DNA from: Blautia sp. Marseille-P3087
Lineage (GTDB): Bacteria; Bacillota; Clostridia; Lachnospirales; Lachnospiraceae
DNA: 64,000 nucleotides
Reading direction: 5' to 3'
NCBI RefSeq assembly: GCF_900120195.1
Contig: NZ_LT635539.1
Coordinates: forward strand, 2,513,441-2,577,440
This document shows positions 51,742 to 60,863 of this stretch, piece by piece. Each line of letters opens with the position of its first letter. The stretch's first letter is position 1. The position numbers and the translations under genes are program-made. The notes under the pieces were generated by a model, which had not been told where the DNA came from, did no database searches, and saw nothing but the letters and a program-made list of their open reading frames with translations.

Positions 51742-51921
51742 CTGAAGTGCATGTTGGAATTTGAAGACCTGTGTCGTGCTTGCACGTAAACAGGGATTCA
51801 GATGACAACATATAGGGCGGATGCCCTCAACCGAAACGGAACGTAGTGGAGTTGAGGTTGGAGCACTTCAGTATAAGATATGGTACAAATACAGTCCCAC
51901 CCTTCAGCCGAGGGGTGGGAC
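51742..51921 (+). ncRNA. Compact structured non-coding region (candidate RNA or IS605-type remnant)
   Basis: Four pairings: closing helix CTGAAGTGC (51742-51750) with GCACTTCAG (51863-51871); hairpin CCTGT-gt-CGTGC-tt-GCACG-taa-ACAGG (51768-51794); hairpin CCTCAAC (51825-51831) with GTTGAGG (51851-51857); and GTCCCACCC (51894-51902) with GGGTGGGAC (51913-51921). No T-run or ORF is present. Nested perfect stems are stronger than chance would give. It may be an expressed RNA, a transposon-end remnant such as those beside IS200/IS605 elements, or a MITE. No known class is recognised. Confidence 0.5.
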
Positions 51922-51958
51922 TTGTGGGTAATAGGAAACAGCTCAAAGGAAAGGAAAT

Positions 51959-53170
51959 ATGAATAACAAAAAGAATCTCAAGATGAAACCCGTAGGCAGC
52001 GAATACATGGAACAGTACAATGCCCTTCTTCGCTATGTTTTTCAGGTTACTGAGCAGGAATTAAGTTCGATCGGATGGCAGGAGCGCGAGATCATCCGTG
52101 CGAAGTTCCCTACCATGGAGAAGGCAGATGTCATTGGCTGGTTTGACAATGATACACTTGTTTCGCAGGTGGCAGTCTACCCGATGCATGTCAGAATCTT
52201 TGGCAAGACCTATGCAATGGGCGGTCTGACCGGAGTCGGCACTTATCCGGAATACTCCAACATGGGACTGATGCATAAGCTTCTGGAGCAGGCTCTGAAA
52301 AACATGAAAGAAAAAGGACAGGATATCTGTTATCTTTATCCATATTCAATTCCATATTACAGACGCAAGGGCTGGGAACTGATCTCAGACAAGATCTCTT
52401 ATGAGATCAGGGATTATCAGCTTCCGAAGAATCGTCAGGTTCCGGGCGATGTGCGCCGTGTAAAGACAGAGAGCGATGAACTGAAAGAAACCTACGAACG
52501 TTATGCCATGCGTACACATGGAGCAATCCTCCGTGATGATCTGGCATGGAATGAATACTGGCTTTGGGATTCTGATGATATTATGGCTGCGATCTATTAC
52601 AATGAGAAAAACGAACCGGATGGTTATGTGATCTACTGGATCGCGAATGAGGTATTCCACATCAAAGATATGATTTTCATCAACGAAGATGCCCGTACCG
52701 GTTTGTGGAACTTTGTTGCGGCACATTTTTCCATGATCAATCAGGTCGAGGGAGATACCTATACGGATGAGCCGCTGGCATTTCTTCTCGAAGATGCCGG
52801 AATAAAAGAAGTGATATCACCATATTATATGGGAAGAATCGTAGATTTCATATCCTTTATAGAAAAATATCCGTTCAAACCGAGCGTACTTGACCGTGAG
52901 TGGAAATTCAAACTGATTGATCCGATTATGGAATGCAATCAGGGATATTTCTATATGACGATCTCACGTGAAGGACACGGACAGGTGATGCGAATCATGG
53001 AAAGATGCGAGGACAGGATTGATATTCAGACTATGACAACGATGCTGATGGGCTACAAACGTCCGGAATATCTGGCAAAGATTGGACGCATTCAGGCTGC
53101 GGAATGGACGATTGATATGCTGGAAGATGCGATCGAACAGCAGACACCATACATATCGGATTATTTCTGA
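51959..53170 (+). CDS. GNAT N-acetyltransferase, Eis-like
   Basis: 403 residues from ATG 51959 after AAAGGAAAGG. The N-terminal GNAT fold has YAMGGLTGVGTYPEYSNMGL (acetyl-CoA loop, about 92-110) and YSIPYYRRKGWELISDK; a second GNAT-like part and a C-terminal sterol-carrier-like region (about 290-403) follow the Eis layout. Eis proteins acetylate aminoglycosides or other amines. Substrate unknown. Its transcription probably begins within or before the structured region 51742-51921. Confidence 0.88.
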   Translation: MNNKKNLKMKPVGSEYMEQYNALLRYVFQVTEQELSSIGWQEREIIRAKFPTMEKADVIGWFDNDTLVSQVAVYPMHVRIFGKTYAMGGLTGVGTYPEYSNMGLMHKLLEQALKNMKEKGQDICYLYPYSIPYYRRKGWELISDKISYEIRDYQLPKNRQVPGDVRRVKTESDELKETYERYAMRTHGAILRDDLAWNEYWLWDSDDIMAAIYYNEKNEPDGYVIYWIANEVFHIKDMIFINEDARTGLWNFVAAHFSMINQVEGDTYTDEPLAFLLEDAGIKEVISPYYMGRIVDFISFIEKYPFKPSVLDREWKFKLIDPIMECNQGYFYMTISREGHGQVMRIMERCEDRIDIQTMTTMLMGYKRPEYLAKIGRIQAAEWTIDMLEDAIEQQTPYISDYF

Positions 53171-53200
53171 GTGTAATTTTCAGAAATATTCTCCGGGTAC

Positions 53201-53229
53201 TTGACATAGTATAAAACAAGTGTTATATT
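53201..53229 (+). promoter_or_regulatory. Promoter of the DnaJ-like gene
   Basis: TTGACA (53201-53206), 17 bp, TATATT (53224-53229), 85 bp before the start codon. No CIRCE element was seen. Confidence 0.75.
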
Positions 53230-53313
53230 ACAAATAGAACAAGAGGAGATGGAAAGGGATGCGGTGAGAAGAAACTGCATCTCTTTTTTAGCAAGTAAAC
53301 CGGAGGTGGCATT

Positions 53314-54381
53314 ATGGCTAAGAGAGATTATTATGAAGTTCTTGGGATTGGGAGAAATGCCGATGCCAAGGAAATAAAAAAAGCATACAGAAAGCTTGCA
53401 AAGAAATATCATCCGGATATGAATCCCGGTGACAAGCAGGCAGAGCAGAAGTTTAAAGAAGTTACAGAAGCATATAATGTATTAAGCGATACAGAAAAGA
53501 AGAAATTATATGATCAGTATGGATTTGCGGCATTTGAAGAAGGCGGCAATCCATATAGTGCCGGTGGTCAGGACGCAGCCGGTAATGGTTTTCATGGCGG
53601 CTTTGGAGGTTTTGACTTTGGTCAGGGCGGCAATGGCGGCTATCATGAGTATCATTTTGAAAATGGTAATATGGGAGACATTTTCGGAGATATCTTCGGA
53701 AATATGTTCCATGGACAGAAAGGCAGTGGATTCGGAAGTCAGAACAGTGGGTTTGACAGGCAGGGTTTCCACAGTCAGGGTGATTTTGGCGGCTTCGGAG
53801 GAAGAAGTACGCAGGCAAAAGGCAGTGACCTTCATTCAGAGGTAAATATCAGTTTTGAGGATGCCGCATTTGGCTGTGATAAGATGCTGCGATTATCTGA
53901 TCCGTCCGGCAGCGGAGCTGTCCAGACACTGAAAGTGCATATTCCGGCAGGTATTGAAGATGGTAAAAGTATCCGACTGAAAGGCAAAGGCAATCCGGGA
54001 TTTGGCGGTGGTCCGGCAGGAGACCTTCTTCTGCAGGTGCATGTAGCATCCAAAGCAGGTTTTGAACGAAAAGGCATGGATGTCTACACAACCATGGAGA
54101 TCCCGTTTACAACAGCCGTATTTGGTGGTGAGGCAAAAGTCTCTACGCTTTACGGAGATGTAATCTGTAAGATTCCGGAGGGCGCACAGACTGGCAGGAA
54201 GATCCGCCTGAGAGGCAAGGGAATTGTTTCCATGAAGAATCCGTCCGTACATGGTGACCAGTATGTGACGATCAGAATTCAGGTACCGCAGGATTTAAGC
54301 CCACAGGCAAAAGAAAAATTAAGAGAGTTTCAGCAGATCTGTAAGAATGATCAACAGAGAAGAAGAGGAAGCGTAGCATAA
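53314..54381 (+). CDS. DnaJ-type co-chaperone (CbpA-like)
   Basis: 355 residues. The J domain (1-70) starts [20 protein letters not shown] and carries HPD in [11 protein letters not shown] Gly/Phe-rich linker (about 75-165) follows. There is no CxxCxGxG zinc domain, so this is a type B (CbpA-like) rather than true DnaJ; the CTDs run about 175-340 ([52 protein letters not shown]-like). It stimulates DnaK ATPase on unfolded clients. Confidence 0.94.
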   Translation: MAKRDYYEVLGIGRNADAKEIKKAYRKLAKKYHPDMNPGDKQAEQKFKEVTEAYNVLSDTEKKKLYDQYGFAAFEEGGNPYSAGGQDAAGNGFHGGFGGFDFGQGGNGGYHEYHFENGNMGDIFGDIFGNMFHGQKGSGFGSQNSGFDRQGFHSQGDFGGFGGRSTQAKGSDLHSEVNISFEDAAFGCDKMLRLSDPSGSGAVQTLKVHIPAGIEDGKSIRLKGKGNPGFGGGPAGDLLLQVHVASKAGFERKGMDVYTTMEIPFTTAVFGGEAKVSTLYGDVICKIPEGAQTGRKIRLRGKGIVSMKNPSVHGDQYVTIRIQVPQDLSPQAKEKLREFQQICKNDQQRRRGSVA

Positions 54382-54579
54382 AGAGCTTCCTTTTCTGATA
54401 TTGCAGGTAGAAGTAAGATGTTTATAAAGCAACTATGAAATTTTTGTAAAACTGTCCATTTTCGGCATTTTGTGCATTGATTATTTGATAGGATAGGGTA
54501 TATTATAAGCTACAGAAAAATCAGAAATCCTGAAGACGACAGAATCTGGCTGAGGCCGAAAGGATGGAAAGGTGATATT

Positions 54580-55827
54580 TTGAATTATCTGAAGAAATCA
54601 AAGCATTTATGGATCATACCGGCATATGGGATTTTTTATATGCTCGCGTTTATGCTGATGGAGCAGAGCAATGTAAAAATACATATCATTCATTCTCTTG
54701 CAGATGACAGAATCCCATTTTGTGAGTACTTTATTATTCCATATGTGATGTGGTATTTTTTCCTGATCGGGACGGTGATTTATTTCGCAGTCTTATGCCC
54801 GAGCAAAAAAGAATATTATCAGTATCTCGGAACTTTAGGTGTAGGTATGACGCTGTTTTTACTGATTTCCTTTGTTTATCCGAATGGACAGCATCTGAGA
54901 CCGGATCTTACCAATGCAGGTGACAGTGTATTCCTGAATGTTGTTCGTTTCCTGTATAAGATTGATACACCGACAAATATTTTCCCGAGTATGCATGTGT
55001 TCAATGCGACGGCAAGCTGTATTGCGCTCTATCAGAATGAGCGATGCCGGAAGAATCGGATTTTTACTGCGGCACAGATTGTTCTTGGCGTGTCAATAGT
55101 ATTGTCGACTATGTTTTTGAAACAGCACAGTGTTGCCGATGTAATGACTGCACTGATTTTGAATATTCTCTGCTACCAGTTATTCTATAAGATAATTCCT
55201 GTAAGACAGGAACGACTGGCAGAAGTATTTACAAAGAAAGAAATTCTGACCGTACCGAATCTGCTCAGTGCAATGCGCCTGGTGCTGGCCATATTGTTTT
55301 TCGGAACATTTGAGAGATATGGTATTGTACAGTATCGTGCATTGCTCGTTGTATTTGTGATTGCGGCAGCGGCTACCGACATTCTGGATGGCAGGATTGC
55401 ACGCTCATTTAACAGTGTCAGCAGATTCGGACGGATACTTGATCCGGTTGCCGATAAGGCTATGCAGGGAGTGATGCTGGCATATCTGATCCCGCGTTAC
55501 CCGCTGGCAGAACTTGTACTACTCTTGTTTGTGGTCAAAGAATGTTACATGACGGTTGTCGGCTGGAAGATCATTATGGAGACTAGAACGACCATTGAGG
55601 CACATTGGCACGGCAAGCTGAATACAGTAATGACTTATGTGGTTGTAATGATTCTGATGGTGGGACCGAGACTTCCATATTCTACTTCAAATGTGCTGAT
55701 CGGTGCATGTGCGGTATGTATGGCAATGTCGTTTGGCATGTATGCAACGGAGTTTCGCGAAATTCTGGAACAGCAGAATGGAAGTTGCCGCAGAAATATG
55801 CAGGGCAGACTCAGCCGGGAGAATTAA
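54580..55827 (+). CDS. PAP2-like domain fused to CDP-alcohol phosphatidyltransferase
   Basis: 415 residues from TTG 54580 (GGAAAGGTGA upstream). The N-terminal half (about 1-205) has six TMs and PAP2 motifs PSMHVFNATASC and KQHSVADVMTAL. The C-terminal half (about 215-390) carries the CDP-alcohol signature TDILDGRIARSFNSVSRFGR followed by ILDPVADK, with all conserved Asp residues. The first part resembles PAP2 phosphatases, the second PgsA/Pis enzymes. One polypeptide may make and dephosphorylate a phospholipid such as phosphatidylglycerol. The fusion is uncommon; catalytic residues look intact. Confidence 0.9.
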   Translation: MNYLKKSKHLWIIPAYGIFYMLAFMLMEQSNVKIHIIHSLADDRIPFCEYFIIPYVMWYFFLIGTVIYFAVLCPSKKEYYQYLGTLGVGMTLFLLISFVYPNGQHLRPDLTNAGDSVFLNVVRFLYKIDTPTNIFPSMHVFNATASCIALYQNERCRKNRIFTAAQIVLGVSIVLSTMFLKQHSVADVMTALILNILCYQLFYKIIPVRQERLAEVFTKKEILTVPNLLSAMRLVLAILFFGTFERYGIVQYRALLVVFVIAAAATDILDGRIARSFNSVSRFGRILDPVADKAMQGVMLAYLIPRYPLAELVLLLFVVKECYMTVVGWKIIMETRTTIEAHWHGKLNTVMTYVVVMILMVGPRLPYSTSNVLIGACAVCMAMSFGMYATEFREILEQQNGSCRRNMQGRLSREN

Positions 55828-57331
55828 GCACGGCTGAATCAATTTGTTGCAGCAGTTCCGCCCGTTCCCTTTGAAACTGCAGCTTTTCACTGAAAATAAA
55901 ATATTCTTCACATCCGAAAGTACGGATAAAAGACATGGCACAGCTGTTATGGCTGAGATCGGAGATCAGAAAGAGAAGTTCCGGTCCGTCATGGAAAGCA
56001 GCTTTTGCAAATGTAAAACCCTGTTCCAGTGCGTGGGAAGTCTTTTGTGCGAGATCTTTGCGGATTGTGGCAGAACGGCTCAATGCTTCACGGAGGACAT
56101 CGATGATTTCCTCCGGGGCGTTGAGTCGTTTTTTTCTTGCTTCAGTCAGGCATTCTTCGAGGATACGAGCAGTTTTTTCGGATTCATCTGTTTTGCGGCT
56201 GTCAAGAAGCTGGTTCTGCTGGCGGATCTTTAATGCGTTTCGATACTGTTCTGCGAAATCAGTCAGAGAGGATCCGGTAAGCAGGGCAGTTTTTGCCTGA
56301 GAAAGCGTTTCCTGAAGATGTATTACGAAATGATCTTCCTCTGCAAACTGGAGGAAATACCGGTTCCAGCCGTCAAGAAGAAGTCCGGATACACTGAGCT
56401 GTTCGTCGGATGGTGCAGAGGATGCCATGCCACATACTGACTGAAACTCTTTTTCGCTTAAGTTTCCTGCAAGCAGTTCCGTGATTGGGTAATCTTTGCG
56501 GTATTTTGCATACAGCTGATAATAAGCGGCAAAATCTCTGGCAATATCGTCATCCTGAATATACTGTCGAATCAGTTTTTCATCAGGAGTCAATCCCAGT
56601 TCTTCATATCCGAATAAAATAGAAGAAAGGTCTTCCCAGCCGCGGGCGGTCACGAAAGAAACTCCGGCAGCCGTATTTTCGATATGATAAAAATGTTCTT
56701 TTTTCAGGTTCAGATAAGAGATGACGGAAGCATGCAGACCTTTTGCATAGGCATATTCTTTCCAGATATCAAGATCCGGATCGATATCTATTCGCTTTAC
56801 TCTGTCAAGGGTGACAATATCAAATTCCCGCGCGGAGCGGTTGTATTCGACCGGGTTGCCGGCAGCAGCAATGATCCAGCCTTCCGGTACAGGGTGTGTG
56901 CCGAAGGTTTTATTTTGGAGGAACTGCAGCATAGTCGGTACAAGAGTTTCGGAGACACAGTTGATTTCATCAATAAAGAGAATTCCCTCTTTGCAGGAAG
57001 TCTGTTCCATTTTTTCATAAACAGAGGCAATGATCTCGCTCATTGTATATTCTGTTATGGAGTATTCTTTTCCCTGAAAATTCTTTTTTACAATTACAGG
57101 AAGTCCGACTGCACTCTGGCGCGTATGGTGTGTGATAGTGTAGGAAACGAGACCAATCTCGCATTCCTTTGCGACCTGTTCCATAATTGCAGTTTTGCCG
57201 ATACCCGGAGGTCCGATAAGCAGCAGCGGACGCTGGCGCACAGCCGGCATAAGATAACGCCCATGTGCATCCTTTCTGGTGTAAACCTGTATCGTGTGAA
57301 GTAATTCATTTTTGGCATCTTTGATATTCAT
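55811..57331 (-). CDS. MoxR-type AAA+ ATPase
   Basis: 506 residues from ATG 57331; the longer frame upstream is poorly supported. Walker A GPPGIGKT (about 45), Walker B ILFIDEINCVSETLVP (about 115), sensor 1 AAGNPVEYN (about 152). The C-terminal 250 residues are helical. MoxR ATPases act with VWA proteins in metal or cofactor insertion and protein maturation. It is the third gene of a minus-strand operon after the 111-residue protein and a VWA-type protein (1-50 bp gaps or overlaps). Its last codons overlap the opposite-strand lipid enzyme. Confidence 0.9.
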   Translation of the reverse strand: MNIKDAKNELLHTIQVYTRKDAHGRYLMPAVRQRPLLLIGPPGIGKTAIMEQVAKECEIGLVSYTITHHTRQSAVGLPVIVKKNFQGKEYSITEYTMSEIIASVYEKMEQTSCKEGILFIDEINCVSETLVPTMLQFLQNKTFGTHPVPEGWIIAAAGNPVEYNRSAREFDIVTLDRVKRIDIDPDLDIWKEYAYAKGLHASVISYLNLKKEHFYHIENTAAGVSFVTARGWEDLSSILFGYEELGLTPDEKLIRQYIQDDDIARDFAAYYQLYAKYRKDYPITELLAGNLSEKEFQSVCGMASSAPSDEQLSVSGLLLDGWNRYFLQFAEEDHFVIHLQETLSQAKTALLTGSSLTDFAEQYRNALKIRQQNQLLDSRKTDESEKTARILEECLTEARKKRLNAPEEIIDVLREALSRSATIRKDLAQKTSHALEQGFTFAKAAFHDGPELLFLISDLSHNSCAMSFIRTFGCEEYFIFSEKLQFQRERAELLQQIDSAVLNSPG

Positions 57332-57380
57332 AAGGTTATGTGTCCTTTCTCTGGAAGGTCTGTATGGGAAGGGCAGGAGG

Positions 57381-58586
57381 TTACTGCCTGAAATTTTCAT
57401 CGTCCAGATAGAGTTTTGTGGCCCATGCGGGAACCTGCTGATGCAGGTCCTTTTCGTGATAAAAAATAAACGCGGTCTGATAAGTGGTTGGTCTTTGCGG
57501 GTAAATCCCGTCACCGTCGGTAAAGTACAGAAGACCTTTTAAGTTATGGATTTTTCCCTGAGCGCGGAGTGTTTCCACATGATCAAAGACAGGACGGAAA
57601 TCTGTGCCACCACGTCCGTGAATCAATAGATTACTAAGATATCGTTTCCAGTCCTTTTCGCAGGTGATATGTGCACAGTCCTGAATAAAACTGTCACACT
57701 GGATGATGTAGAGATTCATTTTGCGGAAAAAATTTTCATGGTCACTGAGGATTCCATAAGTTTCTTCCATGAAGCGGCGTACTGTTTCAGTCGTGCAGGA
57801 ACCGGAGGTATCAATCGCGATCACAAGCTCTTCCATACGGTTCATTTCCTGATATTCCAGATGTTCGATCAGAGGCATGTCTCCGTAATGATCCAGTCCA
57901 TAGACATAGGGAATATAATCGAAGCTGGAAGTGTCGGTGTGCAGTTCTTCACGCTGAATGGCGAAACGTCTGAGAAAACGGCGAAAATCATAGCGGTGTT
58001 TGTGATGCAGGGCAAGTTCTTCTGTGAGATTGCCGGGGGCTGTTCCGCGACAGGAATTACCGTAAAGGCCGAGACCGGCGGCACCTGAGCCAGAATTCCA
58101 GATCTGTTTCATCTGTTCGAGAAGTTTTTTGCGGTCGGCAAGTTTCCAGAACTGGTGATCATCGACAACCGGGATGGCAGTTTTTTCTGAGGCAGTCTGC
58201 AGCTCATAGTAGATGACTGACGGGGACGAGACATCTCGGCTCCCTGTGATCAGGCGTTCTACGGAAAGATCACAGGCCCGATCCCACAGAAGGTGGTCAG
58301 GTGCTGATTCCATCACAAGATGAAGAAACAGGCAGTGATACAGCAGATGAAGAAGCAATGTTTCCAGTGCGTCAGGATCGTTCTGAAAAGTCCGGATCAG
58401 AAATTTCGGGGCAAAATAGATGATGTGCCCGTCTGTTCCGGCAGTATGTGTGTCAGAGGATTCCTGAAAAGAAAAATCCCATATTAATTTTCGAAAAAAA
58501 GGATATTTTACAGAAAGCTGTTCTCGTGTCAGATTCCAGATTTTCAGGCAGAGAGGACAGGATTCTGCGGATACTGTGCGATTCAT
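57381..58586 (-). CDS. VWA-like / metallopeptidase-fold partner of MoxR
   Basis: 401 residues. N-terminal DUF2201-like metallopeptidase fold with LLLHLLYHCLFLHLVME near 78-95: the expected HExxH is altered to HLLYH, so catalysis is doubtful. The C-terminal part (about 250-400) is a VWA-like domain with the MIDAS-like DTSGSCTTETV. It lies 49 bp upstream of the MoxR ATPase gene. MoxR-VWA pairs are a common functional unit; the target in this organism is unknown. N-terminal CPLCLKIW suggests possible metal binding. Confidence 0.82.
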   Translation of the reverse strand: MNRTVSAESCPLCLKIWNLTREQLSVKYPFFRKLIWDFSFQESSDTHTAGTDGHIIYFAPKFLIRTFQNDPDALETLLLHLLYHCLFLHLVMESAPDHLLWDRACDLSVERLITGSRDVSSPSVIYYELQTASEKTAIPVVDDHQFWKLADRKKLLEQMKQIWNSGSGAAGLGLYGNSCRGTAPGNLTEELALHHKHRYDFRRFLRRFAIQREELHTDTSSFDYIPYVYGLDHYGDMPLIEHLEYQEMNRMEELVIAIDTSGSCTTETVRRFMEETYGILSDHENFFRKMNLYIIQCDSFIQDCAHITCEKDWKRYLSNLLIHGRGGTDFRPVFDHVETLRAQGKIHNLKGLLYFTDGDGIYPQRPTTYQTAFIFYHEKDLHQQVPAWATKLYLDDENFRQ

Positions 58587-58607
58587 AAAAAACCCCCTGA
58601 GAACAGT

Positions 58608-58943
58608 TTAAAGAGTAAATTCACGGTCATGAAAACCAAAGCGGTCTTTTTTCAGCTTCATAAGAAAAGAGAGGATTTCTTCCTGCTGATTCTGAACAGC
58701 CACATCAATAAAAGAATTGAGGGCGGATTCCGTGACAGGAGCAAAGCTGCACAGTGCTCGTATCCGAGTCAGATCTCCCTCGCGGATCAGAGTGGAAAGT
58801 GCAGGACGAAACCGCAAAGACAGGTATTTCTGATATTTATTTTTCCATTCAGGGTCGTCTATTTGAATAAATCGCAAAAGAGCGATCGACAGACGGCGCG
58901 CTTCCTGTCCGGTGGAAAGAAATTCCTCTTCATATGAAGTCAT
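58608..58943 (-). CDS. Small protein of the MoxR-VWA operon, function unknown
   Basis: 111 residues from ATG 58943 (AAAGGAGC on the minus strand upstream). It is all-helical in appearance (EEEFLSTGQEARRLSIALLR, WKNKYQKYLSLRFRPALSTL) with repeated leucine-rich helices like an ankyrin- or HEAT-type end. No motif or family recognised. It is the first gene of the operon, 21 bp before the VWA gene. Confidence 0.7.
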   Translation of the reverse strand: MTSYEEEFLSTGQEARRLSIALLRFIQIDDPEWKNKYQKYLSLRFRPALSTLIREGDLTRIRALCSFAPVTESALNSFIDVAVQNQQEEILSFLMKLKKDRFGFHDREFTL

Positions 58944-59013
58944 TTTGGATGCTCCTTTCAAATGCGGGGAATAGTTATAATGATGTCAGATACATATGAT
59001 ATGTAAACTGTAA

Positions 59014-59031
59014 GTTACTGTGAACAGTAAC
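59014..59031. repeat. Short palindrome related to the 25-kb repeat
   Basis: GTTACTGTGAACAGTAAC matches the end sequence of the element at 24992-25133 (GTTACTGTTCAC). It lies between divergent genes. Confidence 0.4.
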
Positions 59032-59071
59032 AACTGTAGCTTTATATTTCAGTGTATCATTTCGGCGGGAG

Positions 59072-59100
59072 TTGTCAATGGAAAAGAAATAAGGTATAAT
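59072..59100 (+). promoter_or_regulatory. Promoter of upp
   Basis: TTGTCA (59072-59077), 17 bp, TATAAT (59095-59100), about 50 bp before the start codon. Confidence 0.75.
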
Positions 59101-59151
59101 CACCATAGTTATAAGTTACAGAGTACGATAAAGTCACAGATGGAGGAAAAC

Positions 59152-59781
59152 ATGGAGAACGTATTTATTATGGATCATCCGCTGATCCAGCACAAAATTT
59201 CTATGCTTCGTAACAAAAATACAGGAACAAACGAGTTCCGTAAACTGATCGAAGAAATCGCAGTACTTATGGGATATGAGGCACTGAGAGATCTTCCGCT
59301 CGAGGAGGTTGAGGTTGAGACTCCGATCGAGACATGTATGACACCGATGATTTCCGGTAAGAAACTGGCAGTTGTTCCGGTACTTCGTGCAGGTCTTGGT
59401 ATGGTAAATGGAATCACTACACTTGTTCCGTCCGCAAAGATCGGACATATTGGTCTTTATAGAGATCCGGAGACACATGAGCCACACGAATATTACTGCA
59501 AACTTCCGGATCCGATCGAACAGCGTCTGATCGTTGTGACAGACCCGATGCTTGCTACAGGCGGATCTGCTGTTGACGCTGTCAGAATGATCAAAGAGCA
59601 TGGCGGAAAGAACATCAAATGCATGTTTGTTATCGCTGCACCGCAGGGCCTTGAGCGTCTTCACAAAGAACATCCGGATGTGCAGATCTATGTAGGACAT
59701 CTGGATCGTGAACTGAACGACCATGCTTACATCTGCCCGGGACTTGGCGATGCAGGTGACCGTATTTTTGGAACTATTTAA
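59152..59781 (+). CDS. upp: Uracil phosphoribosyltransferase
   Basis: 209 residues from ATG 59152 (GATGGAGGAAAAC upstream; ATG 59140 is unlikely). Features: [52 protein letters not shown], the PRPP loop [17 protein letters not shown] and the C-terminal [14 protein letters not shown]. It converts uracil and PRPP to UMP. Its own promoter lies upstream. Full length and typical. nth follows 25 bp after its stop, likely in the same transcript. Confidence 0.98.
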   Translation: MENVFIMDHPLIQHKISMLRNKNTGTNEFRKLIEEIAVLMGYEALRDLPLEEVEVETPIETCMTPMISGKKLAVVPVLRAGLGMVNGITTLVPSAKIGHIGLYRDPETHEPHEYYCKLPDPIEQRLIVVTDPMLATGGSAVDAVRMIKEHGGKNIKCMFVIAAPQGLERLHKEHPDVQIYVGHLDRELNDHAYICPGLGDAGDRIFGTI

Positions 59782-59806
59782 TTACGATATCGAGGAAGCA
59801 AAAAGA

Positions 59807-60439
59807 ATGACAAAAGAGAAGCTGGCACTGGAAGTGATCGACCGACTGAAAAAAGAATATCCGGATGCAGGCTGTACACTGGATTATGATCAGGCATGGA
59901 AACTGCTCGTCAGTGTCCGTCTGGCAGCGCAGTGTACCGATGCAAGGGTAAATGTTGTTGTAGAAGATCTGTATGCAAAATACCCGGATGTTGCGTCACT
60001 TGCCGCAGCAGAGCCGGAGGAGATCGAGGCAATCGTGCGCCCGTGCGGACTCGGCAAAAGCAAGGCGCGGGATATCAGTGCCTGTATGCGTATCCTGCAC
60101 GAACAGTATGCAGACAATGTACCGACGACTTTTGAGGAACTTCTGAAGCTTCCGGGAGTCGGACGCAAGAGTGCAAACCTGATCATGGGTGATGTTTTCG
60201 GGAAACCGGCGATTGTGACGGACACACATTGTATCCGTCTGTGTAACCGTATCGGTCTGGTTGACGGAATCAAAGAACCAAAAAAGGTTGAGATGGCTCT
60301 CTGGAAGATCATACCGCCGGAGGAGGGCAGTGATTTCTGCCATCGTCTGGTTTATCACGGACGTGAAGTGTGTACAGCAAGGACAAAACCTTACTGCGAC
60401 AGATGCTGCCTTGCGGATATCTGTGCAAAGAATATATAA
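59807..60439 (+). CDS. nth: Endonuclease III
   Basis: 210 residues from ATG 59807 (CGAGGAAGC upstream), after upp. Helix-hairpin-helix LLKLPGVGRKSANLIMG carries the catalytic Lys and Asp lies in VTDTHCIRLCNR. The C-terminal cluster binds [4Fe-4S] (C-TARTKPY-C-DR-C-CLADI-C), with seven rather than six residues between the first two Cys. It removes oxidised pyrimidines in base excision repair. A terminator follows at 60475-60502. Confidence 0.96.
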   Translation: MTKEKLALEVIDRLKKEYPDAGCTLDYDQAWKLLVSVRLAAQCTDARVNVVVEDLYAKYPDVASLAAAEPEEIEAIVRPCGLGKSKARDISACMRILHEQYADNVPTTFEELLKLPGVGRKSANLIMGDVFGKPAIVTDTHCIRLCNRIGLVDGIKEPKKVEMALWKIIPPEEGSDFCHRLVYHGREVCTARTKPYCDRCCLADICAKNI

Positions 60440-60474
60440 TATAAGATGCAGGACAGCTTGTGGCTGTATTTTTT

Positions 60475-60504
60475 GGCTCTCCATGATTGGGGAGCCGATT
60501 TTTT
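60475..60504 (+). terminator. Terminator after nth
   Basis: GGCTCTCC (60475-60482) pairs with GGGGAGCC (60489-60496) with one wobble, then GATTTTTT. Confidence 0.8.
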
Positions 60505-60547
60505 ACAGGGATTTCCTGTAATATGAAAACAAAGGAGAATGTATCAG

Positions 60548-60848
60548 ATGAAATATGCAATCATAGGAGCCGAGAGAAATGTTTAAGGCACTTATACGTG
60601 AGATTGTTGCACTTTCTCACGCAATGGGAATAGAGTTCGCAGAAGATATGGTTGAGAGAAATCTTAAGATACTGGCGGCACTTTCCCCGGAAGCAACGAC
60701 ATCCATGCAGAGAGATGTCATGGAAGAAAAGTGTTCAGAGATGGACGGACTGGTGTATGAAGTGGTGCGCATGGGAGAAGAATATAAAGTAGATATGCCA
60801 CAATATAAAAAAGCAGCCGCACGCTTCAGAGAACAGGGAATCTTATAA
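60548..60848 (+). pseudogene. panE: Ketopantoate reductase (panE) with large internal deletion
   Basis: ATG 60548, after AAAGGAGAATGTATCAG, begins MKYAIIGA, the PanE N-terminus, and then stops. From 60579, in another frame, the PanE C-terminus is intact: FKALIREIVALSHAMGIEF, SPEATTSMQRDVMEEKCSEM and GLVYEVVRMGEEYKV. Full-length PanE is about 300 residues; about 200 are deleted between the ends. The product cannot bind NADPH. Pantothenate synthesis would need another enzyme, possibly the ApbA-like protein at 15855. Confidence 0.88.
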
Positions 60849-60863
60849 GGAGGAGAAAAGAAA

